Positions 18,286 through 26,831 of a DNA stretch of 59,750 nt are shown here, one piece after another. The stretch is from JACMMS01 sp043758775 (GTDB lineage: Bacteria > Pseudomonadota > Gammaproteobacteria > Burkholderiales > Methylophilaceae). The position numbers were made by a program, and so were the translations under genes. The DNA is taken from NCBI GenBank assembly GCA_043758775.1, contig JAYVMU010000038.1, positions 1 to 59,750 of the forward strand, in the 5' to 3' direction. Position 1 is the first letter of the stretch. Each line of letters starts with the position of its first letter. Below the pieces are notes generated by a model. That model was not told the DNA's origin. It did no database searches and was given only the letters and a program-made list of their open reading frames with translations.

Positions 18286-19206
18286 ATGAGCAATGATCCA
18301 TTTTTAAGTCAACACCCTTTAATCACAAGCTATCATTCAGATGTAATAATAGAAAAACCGATATTTTCTATTATTATACCTAGTTGGAATAACTTAGATT
18401 TCTTAAAAACTTGCATCGATAGCTTACAAAAAAACTCACGCTATCAGCATCAGATAATTTTGCACTTAAACGAGGGCAATGACGGCTCAAGAGAATGGGC
18501 TGAATCACAAGATCTGGATTACACGGCTTCTATAGAAAATATTGGTATTTGTTACGCTATGAATGTCGCCCGTACTTTAGCAACATCGGATTTATTGGTT
18601 TATTTTAACGATGATATGTATGCATGTCCTGATTGGGATTATTGGCTGTATGAAGAAGTTAAAAAGCAAATCTCTCCATTCTTTTTCTTTTCTTCAACTA
18701 TGATAGAACCGCGCTATACAGGCAATCATTGCGCAATTGCACCATTTGATTTTGGTAGCATTCCTAAAGAGTTTAACGAAGCTGCTTTACTGGAGAATTA
18801 TCAAATCCCCGAAAAACTAGATTGGAACGGAGCAACATGGCCACCCAGTGTATTACCAACTTTATTATGGGATATGGTGGGAGGATATAGCACGGAGTTT
18901 ACGCCAGGCATGTATTCTGACCCTGACTTTTCGATGAAACTTTGGCATGCCGGTGTGAGAAATTTCAAAGGTTTAGGTAAAAGCAGGGTGTATCACTTTA
19001 TGTCTAAATCTACTGGTAAACTCAATAAAAAAAAGATAAACGGTGCAAAAGTTTTTTTAAACAAATGGGGTATATCTTCAAATGTATTTAGTCGTTTTTA
19101 CTTACGCAGAGGCGAGGATTGGATTGCCCCTTTAACACTGCCAAAAAATGACTGTAAATTTAAATTAAAAACTATACTCAGTAATATCAAACGTAGACTT
19201 AACTAA
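18286..19206 (+). CDS. GT2-family glycosyltransferase
   Basis: Glycosyltransferase of 306 residues with an N-terminal GT-A domain: FSIIIPSWNNLDFLKTCIDS, then LHLNEGNDGSREW, NIGICYAMNVA and the acidic DDMYACPDWDYWL. A C-terminal part has GGYSTEFTPGMYSDPDFSMKLW, as in rhamnosyl- and glucosyltransferases of the GT2 group. It ends one base before the following GT9 gene. It is likely a core or outer-core enzyme of unknown specificity. Confidence 0.82.
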   Translation: MSNDPFLSQHPLITSYHSDVIIEKPIFSIIIPSWNNLDFLKTCIDSLQKNSRYQHQIILHLNEGNDGSREWAESQDLDYTASIENIGICYAMNVARTLATSDLLVYFNDDMYACPDWDYWLYEEVKKQISPFFFFSSTMIEPRYTGNHCAIAPFDFGSIPKEFNEAALLENYQIPEKLDWNGATWPPSVLPTLLWDMVGGYSTEFTPGMYSDPDFSMKLWHAGVRNFKGLGKSRVYHFMSKSTGKLNKKKINGAKVFLNKWGISSNVFSRFYLRRGEDWIAPLTLPKNDCKFKLKTILSNIKRRLN

Positions 19207-19207
19207 A

Positions 19208-20299
19208 GTGATGTCAAAAAAGAACTACTCAATCCTCTTAATTGCTACGCAACAAATTGGTGATGTATTACTCATTACGCCACTATTACATTCTTTACGG
19301 GTGGCCTACCCCGATGCAGTTATTGATATACTGATCTATACTGGCAAAGGCGGCATACTGGAGGGTAATGCAGACTGCAATCAAGTGATTGAGAGTGATG
19401 AGCACCCTACCCTTGCTGATTATTGGCTATTATTAAAACGCATATTTAGAAAATATGATTTAGCAGTTAATACACAAGGTAATGACCGCGCTTATCAGTA
19501 CGCATTCCTAGCTGCAAAAAAAAGAGTAGGCATGATTCCTAACTTAAAAAAGCAAAGCTTATGGAAGCGTGCCATATGTTTTGATTGGCGATTACTTGAC
19601 GACATCAATACTCATACGGTATTACAGAACTTGGCCCTAGCTGAGTGTTTAAACATCAAAAAACACTACCAAGTGATTGCACCTAGCAATCCAAAAGCTG
19701 AGTCTGCGCTTAACAGTCTTATTCATTTTGATTGGCAAAACGAGCAGTTTGTTGTTCTGCACCTATTCCCTATGTGGCGCTATAAGCGCTGGACGGATGC
19801 GGGCTGGGAAGCCTTAGCCAAATATTTGGTTAGCAAGAATATAAAGATTGTGCTTTCTGGCGGAAATGCAATTGAAGAAGTGAGATATTGTGATCAATTT
19901 ACTCAAAAATTCCCAAATTACGTAGTATCAATCGCAGGTAAAGCAAGCTTTGGTACTTTAAGTAAATTGCTTGACTACGCTCTAGCATATATTGGGCCTG
20001 ATACTGCAACCACACATCTGGCAGCAGCGTGTGGCACACCTACACTAGCTTTATATGGACCCACCAATCCTATTAAATGGGGGCCATGGCCTAAGGAATA
20101 TAGGCTCGATAATAGCCCGTGGAAGAAATCTGCACCTTATCAAAAGAATAGCAATGTTTTGCTATTACAAGGCCTAGGTGACTGTGTACCATGTCATCAG
20201 GCAGGATGTGATAATCATAACAATAGCGAAAGCCAGTGCATGAATGAGCTTTCTGCATCGCGCGTTATTACAGCACTTGAAATTTTATTGCAGCATTAA
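19208..20299 (+). CDS. GT9 glycosyltransferase, heptosyltransferase III (WaaQ)-like
   Basis: GT9 enzyme of 363 residues. The N-terminus ILLIATQQIGDVLLITPLLH is the family start, GPDTATTHLAAACGTPTLALYG is the conserved C-terminal acceptor site, and HLFPMWRYKRWTDAGWEAL marks the nucleotide-sugar half. It has four cysteines near the end (CVPCHQAGC, QC), as in several WaaQ-like proteins. GTG at 19208 and ATG at 19211 are both possible starts. With WaaF and the following WaaC-like gene it gives three GT9 heptosyltransferases in one window, enough for a branched heptose core. WaaQ function is inferred from family and order. Confidence 0.8.
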   Translation: MMSKKNYSILLIATQQIGDVLLITPLLHSLRVAYPDAVIDILIYTGKGGILEGNADCNQVIESDEHPTLADYWLLLKRIFRKYDLAVNTQGNDRAYQYAFLAAKKRVGMIPNLKKQSLWKRAICFDWRLLDDINTHTVLQNLALAECLNIKKHYQVIAPSNPKAESALNSLIHFDWQNEQFVVLHLFPMWRYKRWTDAGWEALAKYLVSKNIKIVLSGGNAIEEVRYCDQFTQKFPNYVVSIAGKASFGTLSKLLDYALAYIGPDTATTHLAAACGTPTLALYGPTNPIKWGPWPKEYRLDNSPWKKSAPYQKNSNVLLLQGLGDCVPCHQAGCDNHNNSESQCMNELSASRVITALEILLQH

Positions 20300-20303
20300 A
20301 TAA

Positions 20304-21284
20304 ATGAATATTCTTCTCGTTAAAACCTCCTCCATGGGCGATGTCATTCACAACATGGCGGTGGTATCAGATATCCACGCGCATTTCCCCGATGCCCTCA
20401 TTGACTGGGTGGTGGAGACAAGTTTTGTTGAGATTGTCAAACTCAACTCTAACATCAACACAATTATTCCAGTTGCCATGCGTCGCTGGAAGCGCAATAT
20501 ACTCAGTTGCCAAACTTGGCGTGAAATTGCTGCGTTTAAACGTCAACTCAAAGCACAAAAATATGATGTCATTCTGGATACACAAGCCTTACTAAAGAGT
20601 GCAATCATTGCGCGCATGGCTAATGGTATCTCGCATGGGCCAAATAAAAAAACTGCACGCGAACCACTGGCCGGGTTTTTGTATAATCACGGTTATAACA
20701 TATCACCAAAAATTCATGCTCTTACACGCTACCGCATGCTGGCCGCACAAGCACTAGGCTACGCATTGCCCAGCCTGCCACCCGTGTACAACTTACAACT
20801 TAATGACTCTAATTTGCCAGATGATATTAAAGGCAGTATTCCACAAAATTACGTCATGGCATTACACAGCACCGCACGCGATGCCAAATTATGGCCCGTG
20901 GACCATTGGATTGCATTAGGTCACTATTTAGCTAAAAAAGGCTTGGGCATACTATTGCCATGGGGTAGTGAGTCTGAATTAGCACGATCCAATTTAATTG
21001 CTGCGTCACTATCCAACGCAGTCGTGTTACCAAGAATGAATTTAACTCAGCTAGCCATACTGATTACCCAAGCGCAAGCTGCAATAGGCGTTGATACAGG
21101 GCTCATGCATATGGCTGTTGCATTCAAAATCCCGACACTTGCTATCTTTTGCGATACTTACATTTGGCAAGCTGGCACTATGCCTAGTAGCGATGCAATA
21201 GCAGTTACACTTGGCGGCAAGCCGGCATGTCCTTCTGTAGATGAAGTAATTCAAGTATTTAATCAAATAATGCGACATGATTGA
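20304..21284 (+). CDS. waaC: LPS heptosyltransferase I
   Basis: GT9 enzyme that adds the first heptose to Kdo2-lipid A. It has 326 residues, normal for WaaC. The family start is LLVKTSSMGDVIHNMAVVSD (about 4-23), followed by DALIDWVVETSF and MRRWKRN, and the C-terminal site is GVDTGLMHMAVAFKIPTLAIF. HSTARDAKLWPVDHW is the typical WaaC donor region. It is the last gene of the second LPS block, 116 bases before grpE. Confidence 0.9.
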   Translation: MNILLVKTSSMGDVIHNMAVVSDIHAHFPDALIDWVVETSFVEIVKLNSNINTIIPVAMRRWKRNILSCQTWREIAAFKRQLKAQKYDVILDTQALLKSAIIARMANGISHGPNKKTAREPLAGFLYNHGYNISPKIHALTRYRMLAAQALGYALPSLPPVYNLQLNDSNLPDDIKGSIPQNYVMALHSTARDAKLWPVDHWIALGHYLAKKGLGILLPWGSESELARSNLIAASLSNAVVLPRMNLTQLAILITQAQAAIGVDTGLMHMAVAFKIPTLAIFCDTYIWQAGTMPSSDAIAVTLGGKPACPSVDEVIQVFNQIMRHD

Positions 21285-21303
21285 GGCGCTTGTTTGATGC
21301 CCT

Positions 21304-21331
21304 CTTGAAATCCCTCATGCAAGCTCCATAT
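21304..21331 (+). promoter_or_regulatory. Sigma-32-type heat-shock promoter before grpE
   Basis: CTTGAAA (21304-21310), 13 bases, then CTCCATAT (21324-21331). This matches the sigma-32 consensus CTTGAAA / CCCCATNT with one mismatch and a permitted spacer. It lies 69 bases before the grpE start. Confidence 0.75.
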
Positions 21332-21399
21332 CAAGCTTACTGAATTAATGACTTAACAACTAAATAATACTATTAAATTAAGAGTTAAAAGGAATGACC

Positions 21400-21945
21400 A
21401 TGCAACAAGCAGATCAAAGCCCCAATTTAAATACAGAGCTAAACACTGAAGACTTACTAGAGAATGACCTACAACTAGATGGTGCAGCTGACTCATTAGA
21501 TAATCGTATTAGCGAGTTAGAAGCACAGCTTGCAGAAGCACAAGCCGCAGTCTTGTATGTAAAAGCAGAAGGTGAAAATATTCGCCGTCGCGCTTCAGAT
21601 GATATTGAAAAAGCTCGAAAGTTTGCGTTAGAAAAATTCAGCGGCGAACTACTCGCTGTTAAAGATAGTTTGGATGGTGCGTTAAGTGTTGAAAATGCAG
21701 CGGTCGAAAGCTATAAAAATGGCGTTGAACTTACCGCAAAACAACTGTTAAGCGTATTTGAAAAATTCAATATTGCAGAAGTTAACCCTATGGGTGAAAA
21801 GTTTGATCCAAACAAACATCAAGCAATCAGCGTGTTGGAGTCTGACGCTGAACCTAATACCGTTATTACCGTATTGCAAAAAGGCTACACCTTAAATGAT
21901 CGCGTATTGCGCCCAGCATTGGTCATGGTAGCAAAAGCCAAATAG
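21400..21945 (+). CDS. grpE: Nucleotide exchange factor GrpE
   Basis: Cochaperone that releases ADP from DnaK. I choose the ATG at 21400 because AAAAGGA at 21387-21393 is six bases upstream of it; the ATG at 21394 directly abuts that site. This gives 181 residues. An acidic N-terminus leads to a long helix (SRISEL-like stretch ISELEAQLAEAQ, then VKAEGENIRRRA), and the C-terminal beta domain has FDPNKHQAISVLESDAEPNTV and KGYTLNDRVLRPALV, all family hallmarks. It has its own heat-shock promoter upstream and a weak stem-loop at its end. Confidence 0.95.
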   Translation: MQQADQSPNLNTELNTEDLLENDLQLDGAADSLDNRISELEAQLAEAQAAVLYVKAEGENIRRRASDDIEKARKFALEKFSGELLAVKDSLDGALSVENAAVESYKNGVELTAKQLLSVFEKFNIAEVNPMGEKFDPNKHQAISVLESDAEPNTVITVLQKGYTLNDRVLRPALVMVAKAK

Positions 21946-21970
21946 CCACTTTTAATTTGTGGCTTTTAAT
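21944..21970 (+). terminator. Weak stem-loop at the end of grpE
   Basis: AGCCAC (21944-21949) pairs with GTGGCT (21959-21964) around a 9-base loop and is followed by TTTAATTAA. The stem is short and the T-run broken, so it may only partly stop transcription before the dnaK promoter. Confidence 0.4.
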
Positions 21971-21977
21971 TAATAGT

Positions 21978-22005
21978 CTTGAAATAGAAAAAATTAGCCC
22001 CAAAT
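21978..22005 (+). promoter_or_regulatory. Sigma-32-type heat-shock promoter before dnaK
   Basis: CTTGAAA (21978-21984), 13 bases, then CCCCAAAT (21998-22005): an exact -35 and a near-exact -10 for sigma-32, with the same spacer as before grpE. It is 85 bases from the dnaK start, which has an AAAGGA ribosome-binding site. Confidence 0.75.
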
Positions 22006-22090
22006 TAATTTCATAGAAATTACTGGTTAGCAATTGAATAACGGCTAACAAATAGAACTAATAGAAAATTAAGTAAAGGAAAATTACAAA

Positions 22091-24010
22091 ATGGGTAAAA
22101 TTATTGGCATTGACTTAGGTACCACCAACTCTTGCGTCGCAGTGATGGAAGGCGGCAAGCCGCGCGTCATTGAAAACGCGGAAGGTACTCGTACTACACC
22201 GTCCATTATTGCGTATCAAGAAGATGGCGAAATTTTAGCTGGCGCACCAGCTAAACGCCAAGCGGTCACCAACCCTAAAAACACGCTATACGCGGTTAAG
22301 CGTTTGATTGGTCGTCGTTTTGATGAAAAAGAAGTGCAAAAAGATATTGGCTTAATGCCCTACACTATTGCAAAAGCAGACAATGGCGATGCATGGGTAG
22401 AGGTGCGTGGCGAGAAAATGGCGCCACCACAAATTTCGGCTGAAGTATTGCGTAAAATGAAGAAAACCGCAGAAGACTACCTAGGCGAAGAAGTTACCGA
22501 GGCTGTAATTACTGTGCCTGCATACTTTAATGATAGCCAACGTCAGGCGACTAAAGACGCTGGTCGTATTGCAGGTCTCGATGTTAAGCGCATCATTAAC
22601 GAACCTACTGCTGCCGCACTAGCGTTTGGTATGGACAAACAAGAAGGTGACCGCAAAATCGCCGTGTATGACTTGGGCGGCGGCACATTTGACGTTTCAA
22701 TCATTGAGATTTCAGCGATTGATGGTGAGCATCAATTTGAAGTGCTGTCTACCAACGGTGACACATTCTTAGGCGGTGAGGACTTTGATAATCGCTTGAT
22801 TGACTTTTTAGCGGATGAGTTCAAAAAAGACAACGGCGGCCTAGATTTACGTAACGATTTATTGGCAAAACAACGCTTAAAAGAAGCGGCTGAAAAAGCA
22901 AAAATCGAATTGTCATCTACACAGCAAACTGAAGTCAACTTGCCTTACATTACAGCAGATGCCACTGGTCCTAAACATTTAGTTGTTAAAATCACACGCG
23001 CTAAATTTGAAAGCTTAGTGGATGATTTAATCGAACGTACCATGGCGCCATGCCGTACTGCGCTTAAAGATGCCGGCGTAAGCATTGATCAAATCTCTGA
23101 CGTTATTTTAGTTGGCGGCCAAAGCCGTATGCCTAAAGTACAAGAGAAAGTAAAAGAGATTTTTGGTAAAGAACCACGTAAAGATGTGAACCCCGATGAG
23201 GCGGTTGCCGTAGGTGCAGCAATTCAAGGTGGCGTGTTACAAGGTGATGTTAAAGACGTATTGTTGCTGGACGTTACACCATTGTCATTGGGTATCGAAA
23301 CCCTAGGCGGCGTGATGACTAAACTCATCAAAAAGAACACCACGATTCCTACCAAGGCATCACAAGTGTTCTCAACCGCAGAAGATAACCAAAATGCAGT
23401 GACAATTCAAGTGTTGCAGGGTGAGCGCGAAATGGCCTCTGCCAATAAATCACTTGGTCAATTTAACTTAAGCGATATTCCACCAGCTGCACGTGGTACA
23501 CCACAAATTGAGGTGACTTTTGATATTGATGCCAATGGTATTTTGCACGTTTCTGCAAAAGACAAAGCCACTGGCAAAGAAAATAAAATCACTATCAAGG
23601 CTAACTCTGGCTTATCAGAAGCTGAAATTCAGCAAATGGAAGAAGATGCAGCTAAATATGCGGATGAAGACAAAAAGTTACGCGAAACAGTAGATGCGCG
23701 TAACGCAGCTGATGGTATGGTGCATAGCGTGAAAAAATCATTGAGCGAGCATGGTGACAAGTTAGATGCCACAGAAAAAGCAGCGATTGAAACAGCCATT
23801 AAAGACGTTGAGGATACAATGAAAGAAGGCGATAAAGAAGCTATTGAGGCCAAAACCAAGGCGTTGATGGATGCTTCACAAAAGCTGGGTGAAAAAGTCT
23901 ATGCTGAACAACAAGCTGCACAAAATACTGAAAGTGCAGAACCACAAGGCGAAAAAACAGTAGATGCAGAAGTTGTGGATGCCGAGTTTGAAGAAGTGAA
24001 AAAAGACTAA
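22091..24010 (+). CDS. dnaK: Chaperone DnaK (Hsp70)
   Basis: ATP-driven chaperone of 639 residues. The N-terminal ATPase starts with GIDLGTTNSCVAVMEGG, with IINEPTAAALAFG and the phosphate loop YDLGGGTFDVSI; the linker is DVLLLDVTPLSLGIET and the substrate-binding domain follows. The C-terminal tail is acidic and ends VVDAEFEEVKKD, like the EEVKDKK end of E. coli DnaK. The ribosome-binding site AAAGGA is well placed. It works with GrpE and DnaJ on either side and is followed by a large stem-loop. Confidence 0.98.
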   Translation: MGKIIGIDLGTTNSCVAVMEGGKPRVIENAEGTRTTPSIIAYQEDGEILAGAPAKRQAVTNPKNTLYAVKRLIGRRFDEKEVQKDIGLMPYTIAKADNGDAWVEVRGEKMAPPQISAEVLRKMKKTAEDYLGEEVTEAVITVPAYFNDSQRQATKDAGRIAGLDVKRIINEPTAAALAFGMDKQEGDRKIAVYDLGGGTFDVSIIEISAIDGEHQFEVLSTNGDTFLGGEDFDNRLIDFLADEFKKDNGGLDLRNDLLAKQRLKEAAEKAKIELSSTQQTEVNLPYITADATGPKHLVVKITRAKFESLVDDLIERTMAPCRTALKDAGVSIDQISDVILVGGQSRMPKVQEKVKEIFGKEPRKDVNPDEAVAVGAAIQGGVLQGDVKDVLLLDVTPLSLGIETLGGVMTKLIKKNTTIPTKASQVFSTAEDNQNAVTIQVLQGEREMASANKSLGQFNLSDIPPAARGTPQIEVTFDIDANGILHVSAKDKATGKENKITIKANSGLSEAEIQQMEEDAAKYADEDKKLRETVDARNAADGMVHSVKKSLSEHGDKLDATEKAAIETAIKDVEDTMKEGDKEAIEAKTKALMDASQKLGEKVYAEQQAAQNTESAEPQGEKTVDAEVVDAEFEEVKKD

Positions 24011-24029
24011 AAGCTAGTTGTAAGTCAAT

Positions 24030-24084
24030 AATCGTAAGTGCTTAGCAAAGCCTCAAAGGCCAATCTAAGTCTTACGATTTTTGG
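24030..24084 (+). terminator. Large stem-loop terminator between dnaK and dnaJ
   Basis: AATCGTAAG (24030-24038) and CTTAG (24041-24045) pair with CTAAG (24065-24069) and CTTACGATT (24071-24079), giving an interrupted 14-bp stem; the loop holds a small GCCT/AGGC hairpin. A T-run follows. It should end or reduce transcription from dnaK into dnaJ. Confidence 0.75.
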
Positions 24085-24144
24085 CTTTAATGTTTTTGAT
24101 TTATAACTACTTAACTAATGACTACAAAATAATGACTGAAAATT

Positions 24145-25260
24145 ATGGCTGCTAAAAAAGATTTTTACGAAATACTGGGTTTAAACAAAGATGCCTCTGC
24201 AGAAGATATTAAAAAATCTTATCGTAAATTGGCAATGAAACACCACCCAGACCGCAACCCAGACAACCCAAAAGCAGAAGACCATTTCAAGGAAGCAAAA
24301 GAAGCTTACGAAATATTATCTGACGAACAGAAGCGTGCGGCATATGACCAATACGGTCATGCCGGTGTAGATCAATCTGCCGGTGGAGGCTTTGGTGGTG
24401 CAGGCTTTGGTGATGCCTTTGGTGATATTTTTGGTGATATTTTTGGTGGTGGTCGCGGTGGTCAGCGCAATAATGTCTATCGCGGTGCGGACTTGCGCTA
24501 CAACATGGAAATATCGTTAGAAGAGGCCGCTAAAGGCACTGAAAGCAAAATTCGCATTCCGGTACAAGCAACTTGCGAGACCTGTAACGGCTCCGGTGCT
24601 AAAAAAGGTACATCACCTGTTACTTGTACAACTTGTGCTGGCCATGGCCAAGTACGTATGCAACAAGGCTTTTTTTCAGTACAGCAAACCTGCCCTAAAT
24701 GTCACGGTAGTGGCAAGATGATTAAAGACCCATGTGGTACTTGCCATGGCGCTGGTCGCGTTAAACAACAAAAAACCTTGTCTGTAAAAATCCCGGCTGG
24801 TGTGGATGAAGGAGATCGCATCCGTTTAACGGGCGAAGGCGAAGCTGGTGTCAATGGTGGGCCAACTGGTGATTTGTATGTGGTCGTACATCTGAAAAAA
24901 CATGATATTTTCGAACGTGACGGTGGCAACTTGCATTGCGAAATGCCGATTAGCTACACTACAGCGGCTTTAGGTGGAGAGATTGAAGTGCCTACACTAG
25001 GTGGTTCCGCTAAAATGAAGATTCCTGCTGAAACACAAACCGGTGCGGTGTTCAGATTGCGCGGCAAGGGTATTAAACCACTACGCGCCAATGAACATGG
25101 TGACTTAATGTGCCATGTTATCGTTGAAACCCCAGTTAAATTAACTGACCGCCAAAGAGAGTTACTACGTGAGTTTGATAGCAGCACGCAGGCAGATTCT
25201 GGCAAACATAGTCCAAGAGCTAAAGGCTGGTTGGATAAAGTAAAAGATTTGTTCGAGTAA
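24145..25260 (+). CDS. dnaJ: Chaperone DnaJ (Hsp40)
   Basis: Cochaperone that stimulates DnaK ATPase. It has 371 residues. The J-domain with HHPDRNPD is at about residues 32-39, followed by a Gly/Phe-rich region (about 75-115), then four zinc repeats CETCNGSG, CTTCAGHG, CPKCHGSG and CGTCHGAG (about 145-210), and the C-terminal client-binding domains. All elements are intact. It lies 134 bases after dnaK beyond a stem-loop, and ends before a strong bidirectional terminator. Confidence 0.97.
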   Translation: MAAKKDFYEILGLNKDASAEDIKKSYRKLAMKHHPDRNPDNPKAEDHFKEAKEAYEILSDEQKRAAYDQYGHAGVDQSAGGGFGGAGFGDAFGDIFGDIFGGGRGGQRNNVYRGADLRYNMEISLEEAAKGTESKIRIPVQATCETCNGSGAKKGTSPVTCTTCAGHGQVRMQQGFFSVQQTCPKCHGSGKMIKDPCGTCHGAGRVKQQKTLSVKIPAGVDEGDRIRLTGEGEAGVNGGPTGDLYVVVHLKKHDIFERDGGNLHCEMPISYTTAALGGEIEVPTLGGSAKMKIPAETQTGAVFRLRGKGIKPLRANEHGDLMCHVIVETPVKLTDRQRELLREFDSSTQADSGKHSPRAKGWLDKVKDLFE

Positions 25261-25271
25261 CATGATTAAAT

Positions 25272-25297
25272 AAAAAGCCCGCATCAGCGGGCTTTTT
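25272..25297. terminator. Bidirectional Rho-independent terminator
   Basis: Perfect 11-bp stem AAAAAGCCCGC / GCGGGCTTTTT with a 4-base loop ATCA. It serves dnaJ on the plus strand and the converging minus-strand operon that ends at 25308. Confidence 0.92.
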
Positions 25298-25307
25298 ATT
25301 GGAGGGT

Positions 25308-25556
25308 TTATATTAACTGTTTAAGCATTTCTTTCAACTCAATATTTGCATCAGCATAATGTTCAAACTGCTTACCTCCAGTTTTAGCATACCAATAGCG
25401 GCTATTACCTTCATCACCTTGTATTTTGTGCAGCACTGCATGTAACCAACAGGCAGTTACATCACTATAATCCTGTGCAATATTATGCGCGGCATGCCAA
25501 TCGCCAGCCAAAGCTGCCAGAACTGCTGTCTTAAGCGCTTGGGTATTATCAGCCAT
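25308..25556 (-). CDS. Small conserved protein of unknown function
   Basis: A protein of about 82 residues from the ATG at 25556; a GTG at 25586, directly after the gloA stop, would add ten residues. It is mainly helical with TAVLAALAGDWHAAHNIAQD near the N-terminus and WLHAVLHKIQGDEGN then YWYAKTG in the middle. I recall similar short proteins in many proteobacteria, with a tetratricopeptide-like helical look, but know no function. There is no signal or membrane segment. It is the last gene of the minus-strand run with gloA, the ferredoxin, coaD and rsmD. Confidence 0.7.
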   Translation of the reverse strand: MADNTQALKTAVLAALAGDWHAAHNIAQDYSDVTACWLHAVLHKIQGDEGNSRYWYAKTGGKQFEHYADANIELKEMLKQLI

Positions 25557-25586
25557 ATATGCTTTATGTTGAAAGCGAATACTCAC

Positions 25587-25988
25587 TTAACGTGGATATT
25601 CGATAGTGCCTTTTTGAATGAATTCGATTTTATAGCTGTCAGGATCTTCCACAAAGGCGATGATGATGGTGCCATGCTTCATCGGCCCCGCTTCGCGAAC
25701 TACCTTGCCGCCTTTTTGTTTGACTTTTTCGCAAGCGGCATATGCGTCGTCCACCTCAAGCGCCATATGGCCGTAAGCCGTACCCATTTCATAGCTTTTC
25801 TTGCCATAGTTGTAGGTAAGTTCAATCACGCTATTGTCGTACTCATTACCATATCCAACAAAAGCTAGCGTAAATTCACCATCAGGATAATCATGCTGGC
25901 GAATTAATTTCATACCCAATACTTCTGTATAAAAACGAATAGACTGCTCTAAATTAGCCACGCGCAGCATGGTGTGCAAAATACGCAT
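25587..25988 (-). CDS. gloA: Lactoylglutathione lyase (glyoxalase I)
   Basis: Converts the hemithioacetal of methylglyoxal and glutathione to S-lactoylglutathione. It has 133 residues, one VOC (vicinal oxygen chelate) unit pair. The four metal ligands fall exactly where they do in E. coli GlxI: His5, Glu56, His74 and Glu122, which predicts a Ni/Co-type enzyme. The start has a clear GGAGA ribosome-binding site. It detoxifies a by-product of triose phosphate metabolism. Confidence 0.95.
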   Translation of the reverse strand: MRILHTMLRVANLEQSIRFYTEVLGMKLIRQHDYPDGEFTLAFVGYGNEYDNSVIELTYNYGKKSYEMGTAYGHMALEVDDAYAACEKVKQKGGKVVREAGPMKHGTIIIAFVEDPDSYKIEFIQKGTIEYPR

Positions 25989-26021
25989 AATGAATCTCCA
26001 ATGATTGTTTATTGTTACTGC

Positions 26022-26276
26022 TTATACATTAACCGCAGTGATTTTGTAGTATTTCTCGAGCAACTGTTCTTTAGTTTCCACCACATCCAAATCCAGTGGA
26101 ATACAAGCTATAGGGCAAACTTCTACACATTGTGGCGTATCAAAGTGCCCAACACACTCAGTACATAAGTTAGGGTTGATCACATAAATCTCTTCACCCT
26201 GCGAAATAGCGCCATTCGGACACTCTGGTTCGCAGACATCACAATTGATACACTCATCGGTAATCATCAAAGCCAT
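26022..26276 (-). CDS. YfhL-type 2[4Fe-4S] ferredoxin
   Basis: Small electron carrier of 84 residues. Two cysteine clusters are visible: CINCDVCEPECP near residue 9 and CTEC...CVEVCP further on, with the insert VGHFDTPQ between cysteines of the second cluster, typical of the YfhL/FdxA-like group. A strong AAGGG site precedes the ATG within the end of coaD. The coaD-fdx pairing is common in betaproteobacteria. The partner is unknown. Confidence 0.92.
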   Translation of the reverse strand: MALMITDECINCDVCEPECPNGAISQGEEIYVINPNLCTECVGHFDTPQCVEVCPIACIPLDLDVVETKEQLLEKYYKITAVNV

Positions 26277-26280
26277 TGAA

Positions 26281-26781
26281 CTACCCTTTGGCCAATTTAT
26301 CTAAAATTGCAGCCTCAACAATTGGCGACACAAACTGATGCACGTCACCACCTAACTTAGCCACTTCACGCACCAAACTAGCTGAGATAAACATGTACTG
26401 TTCTGCTGGCGTTAGAAAAATAGTTTCCAGTTTAGGATAAAGCTTGCGGTTCATACCGGCTAATTGAAACTCATATTCAAAATCTGAGGCGGCACGTAAA
26501 CCTCGTATCACCATCTGCGCATTTTGCGTTTGTACAAACTGCATCAACAAACCTGAAAAACCAACTACTTTAACATTGGAGCAATCTTTTAATACCGCTT
26601 GTGCCAAAGCCACACGTTCATCCAAGTTGAATAAAGTATTTTTGTTGGAACTGCCAGCAACGGCCACAATAACTTCATCAAACAAGCTGGCTGCTCGCAG
26701 CGCTAAGTCTTCATGCCCCAAGGTAATCGGGTCAAAAGTGCCTGGATAAACGACTTTACAAATGGAGTGTGTTGAATTCAT
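26281..26781 (-). CDS. coaD: Phosphopantetheine adenylyltransferase
   Basis: Fourth step of coenzyme A synthesis: 4-phosphopantetheine plus ATP gives dephospho-CoA. I use the ATG at 26781 (166 residues), which fits the family; an upstream ATG at 26805 would add eight residues and neither has a good ribosome-binding site. The N-terminal VYPGTFDPITLGHEDL contains the TxGH nucleotidyltransferase motif, and ISASLVREVA is the second ATP motif. It ends four bases before the ferredoxin gene. Confidence 0.94.
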   Translation of the reverse strand: MNSTHSICKVVYPGTFDPITLGHEDLALRAASLFDEVIVAVAGSSNKNTLFNLDERVALAQAVLKDCSNVKVVGFSGLLMQFVQTQNAQMVIRGLRAASDFEYEFQLAGMNRKLYPKLETIFLTPAEQYMFISASLVREVAKLGGDVHQFVSPIVEAAILDKLAKG

Positions 26782-26831
26782 AGTAGGAATTTTAACATAG
26801 CTCATATTGATTGCTACGTTTTAGGTGCTGT

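Noticed and set aside
20304..21284. WaaC and WaaQ-like genes as recent duplicates
   Set aside because: The two GT9 proteins differ strongly in length and sequence beyond the shared motifs, so they are distinct old paralogues.
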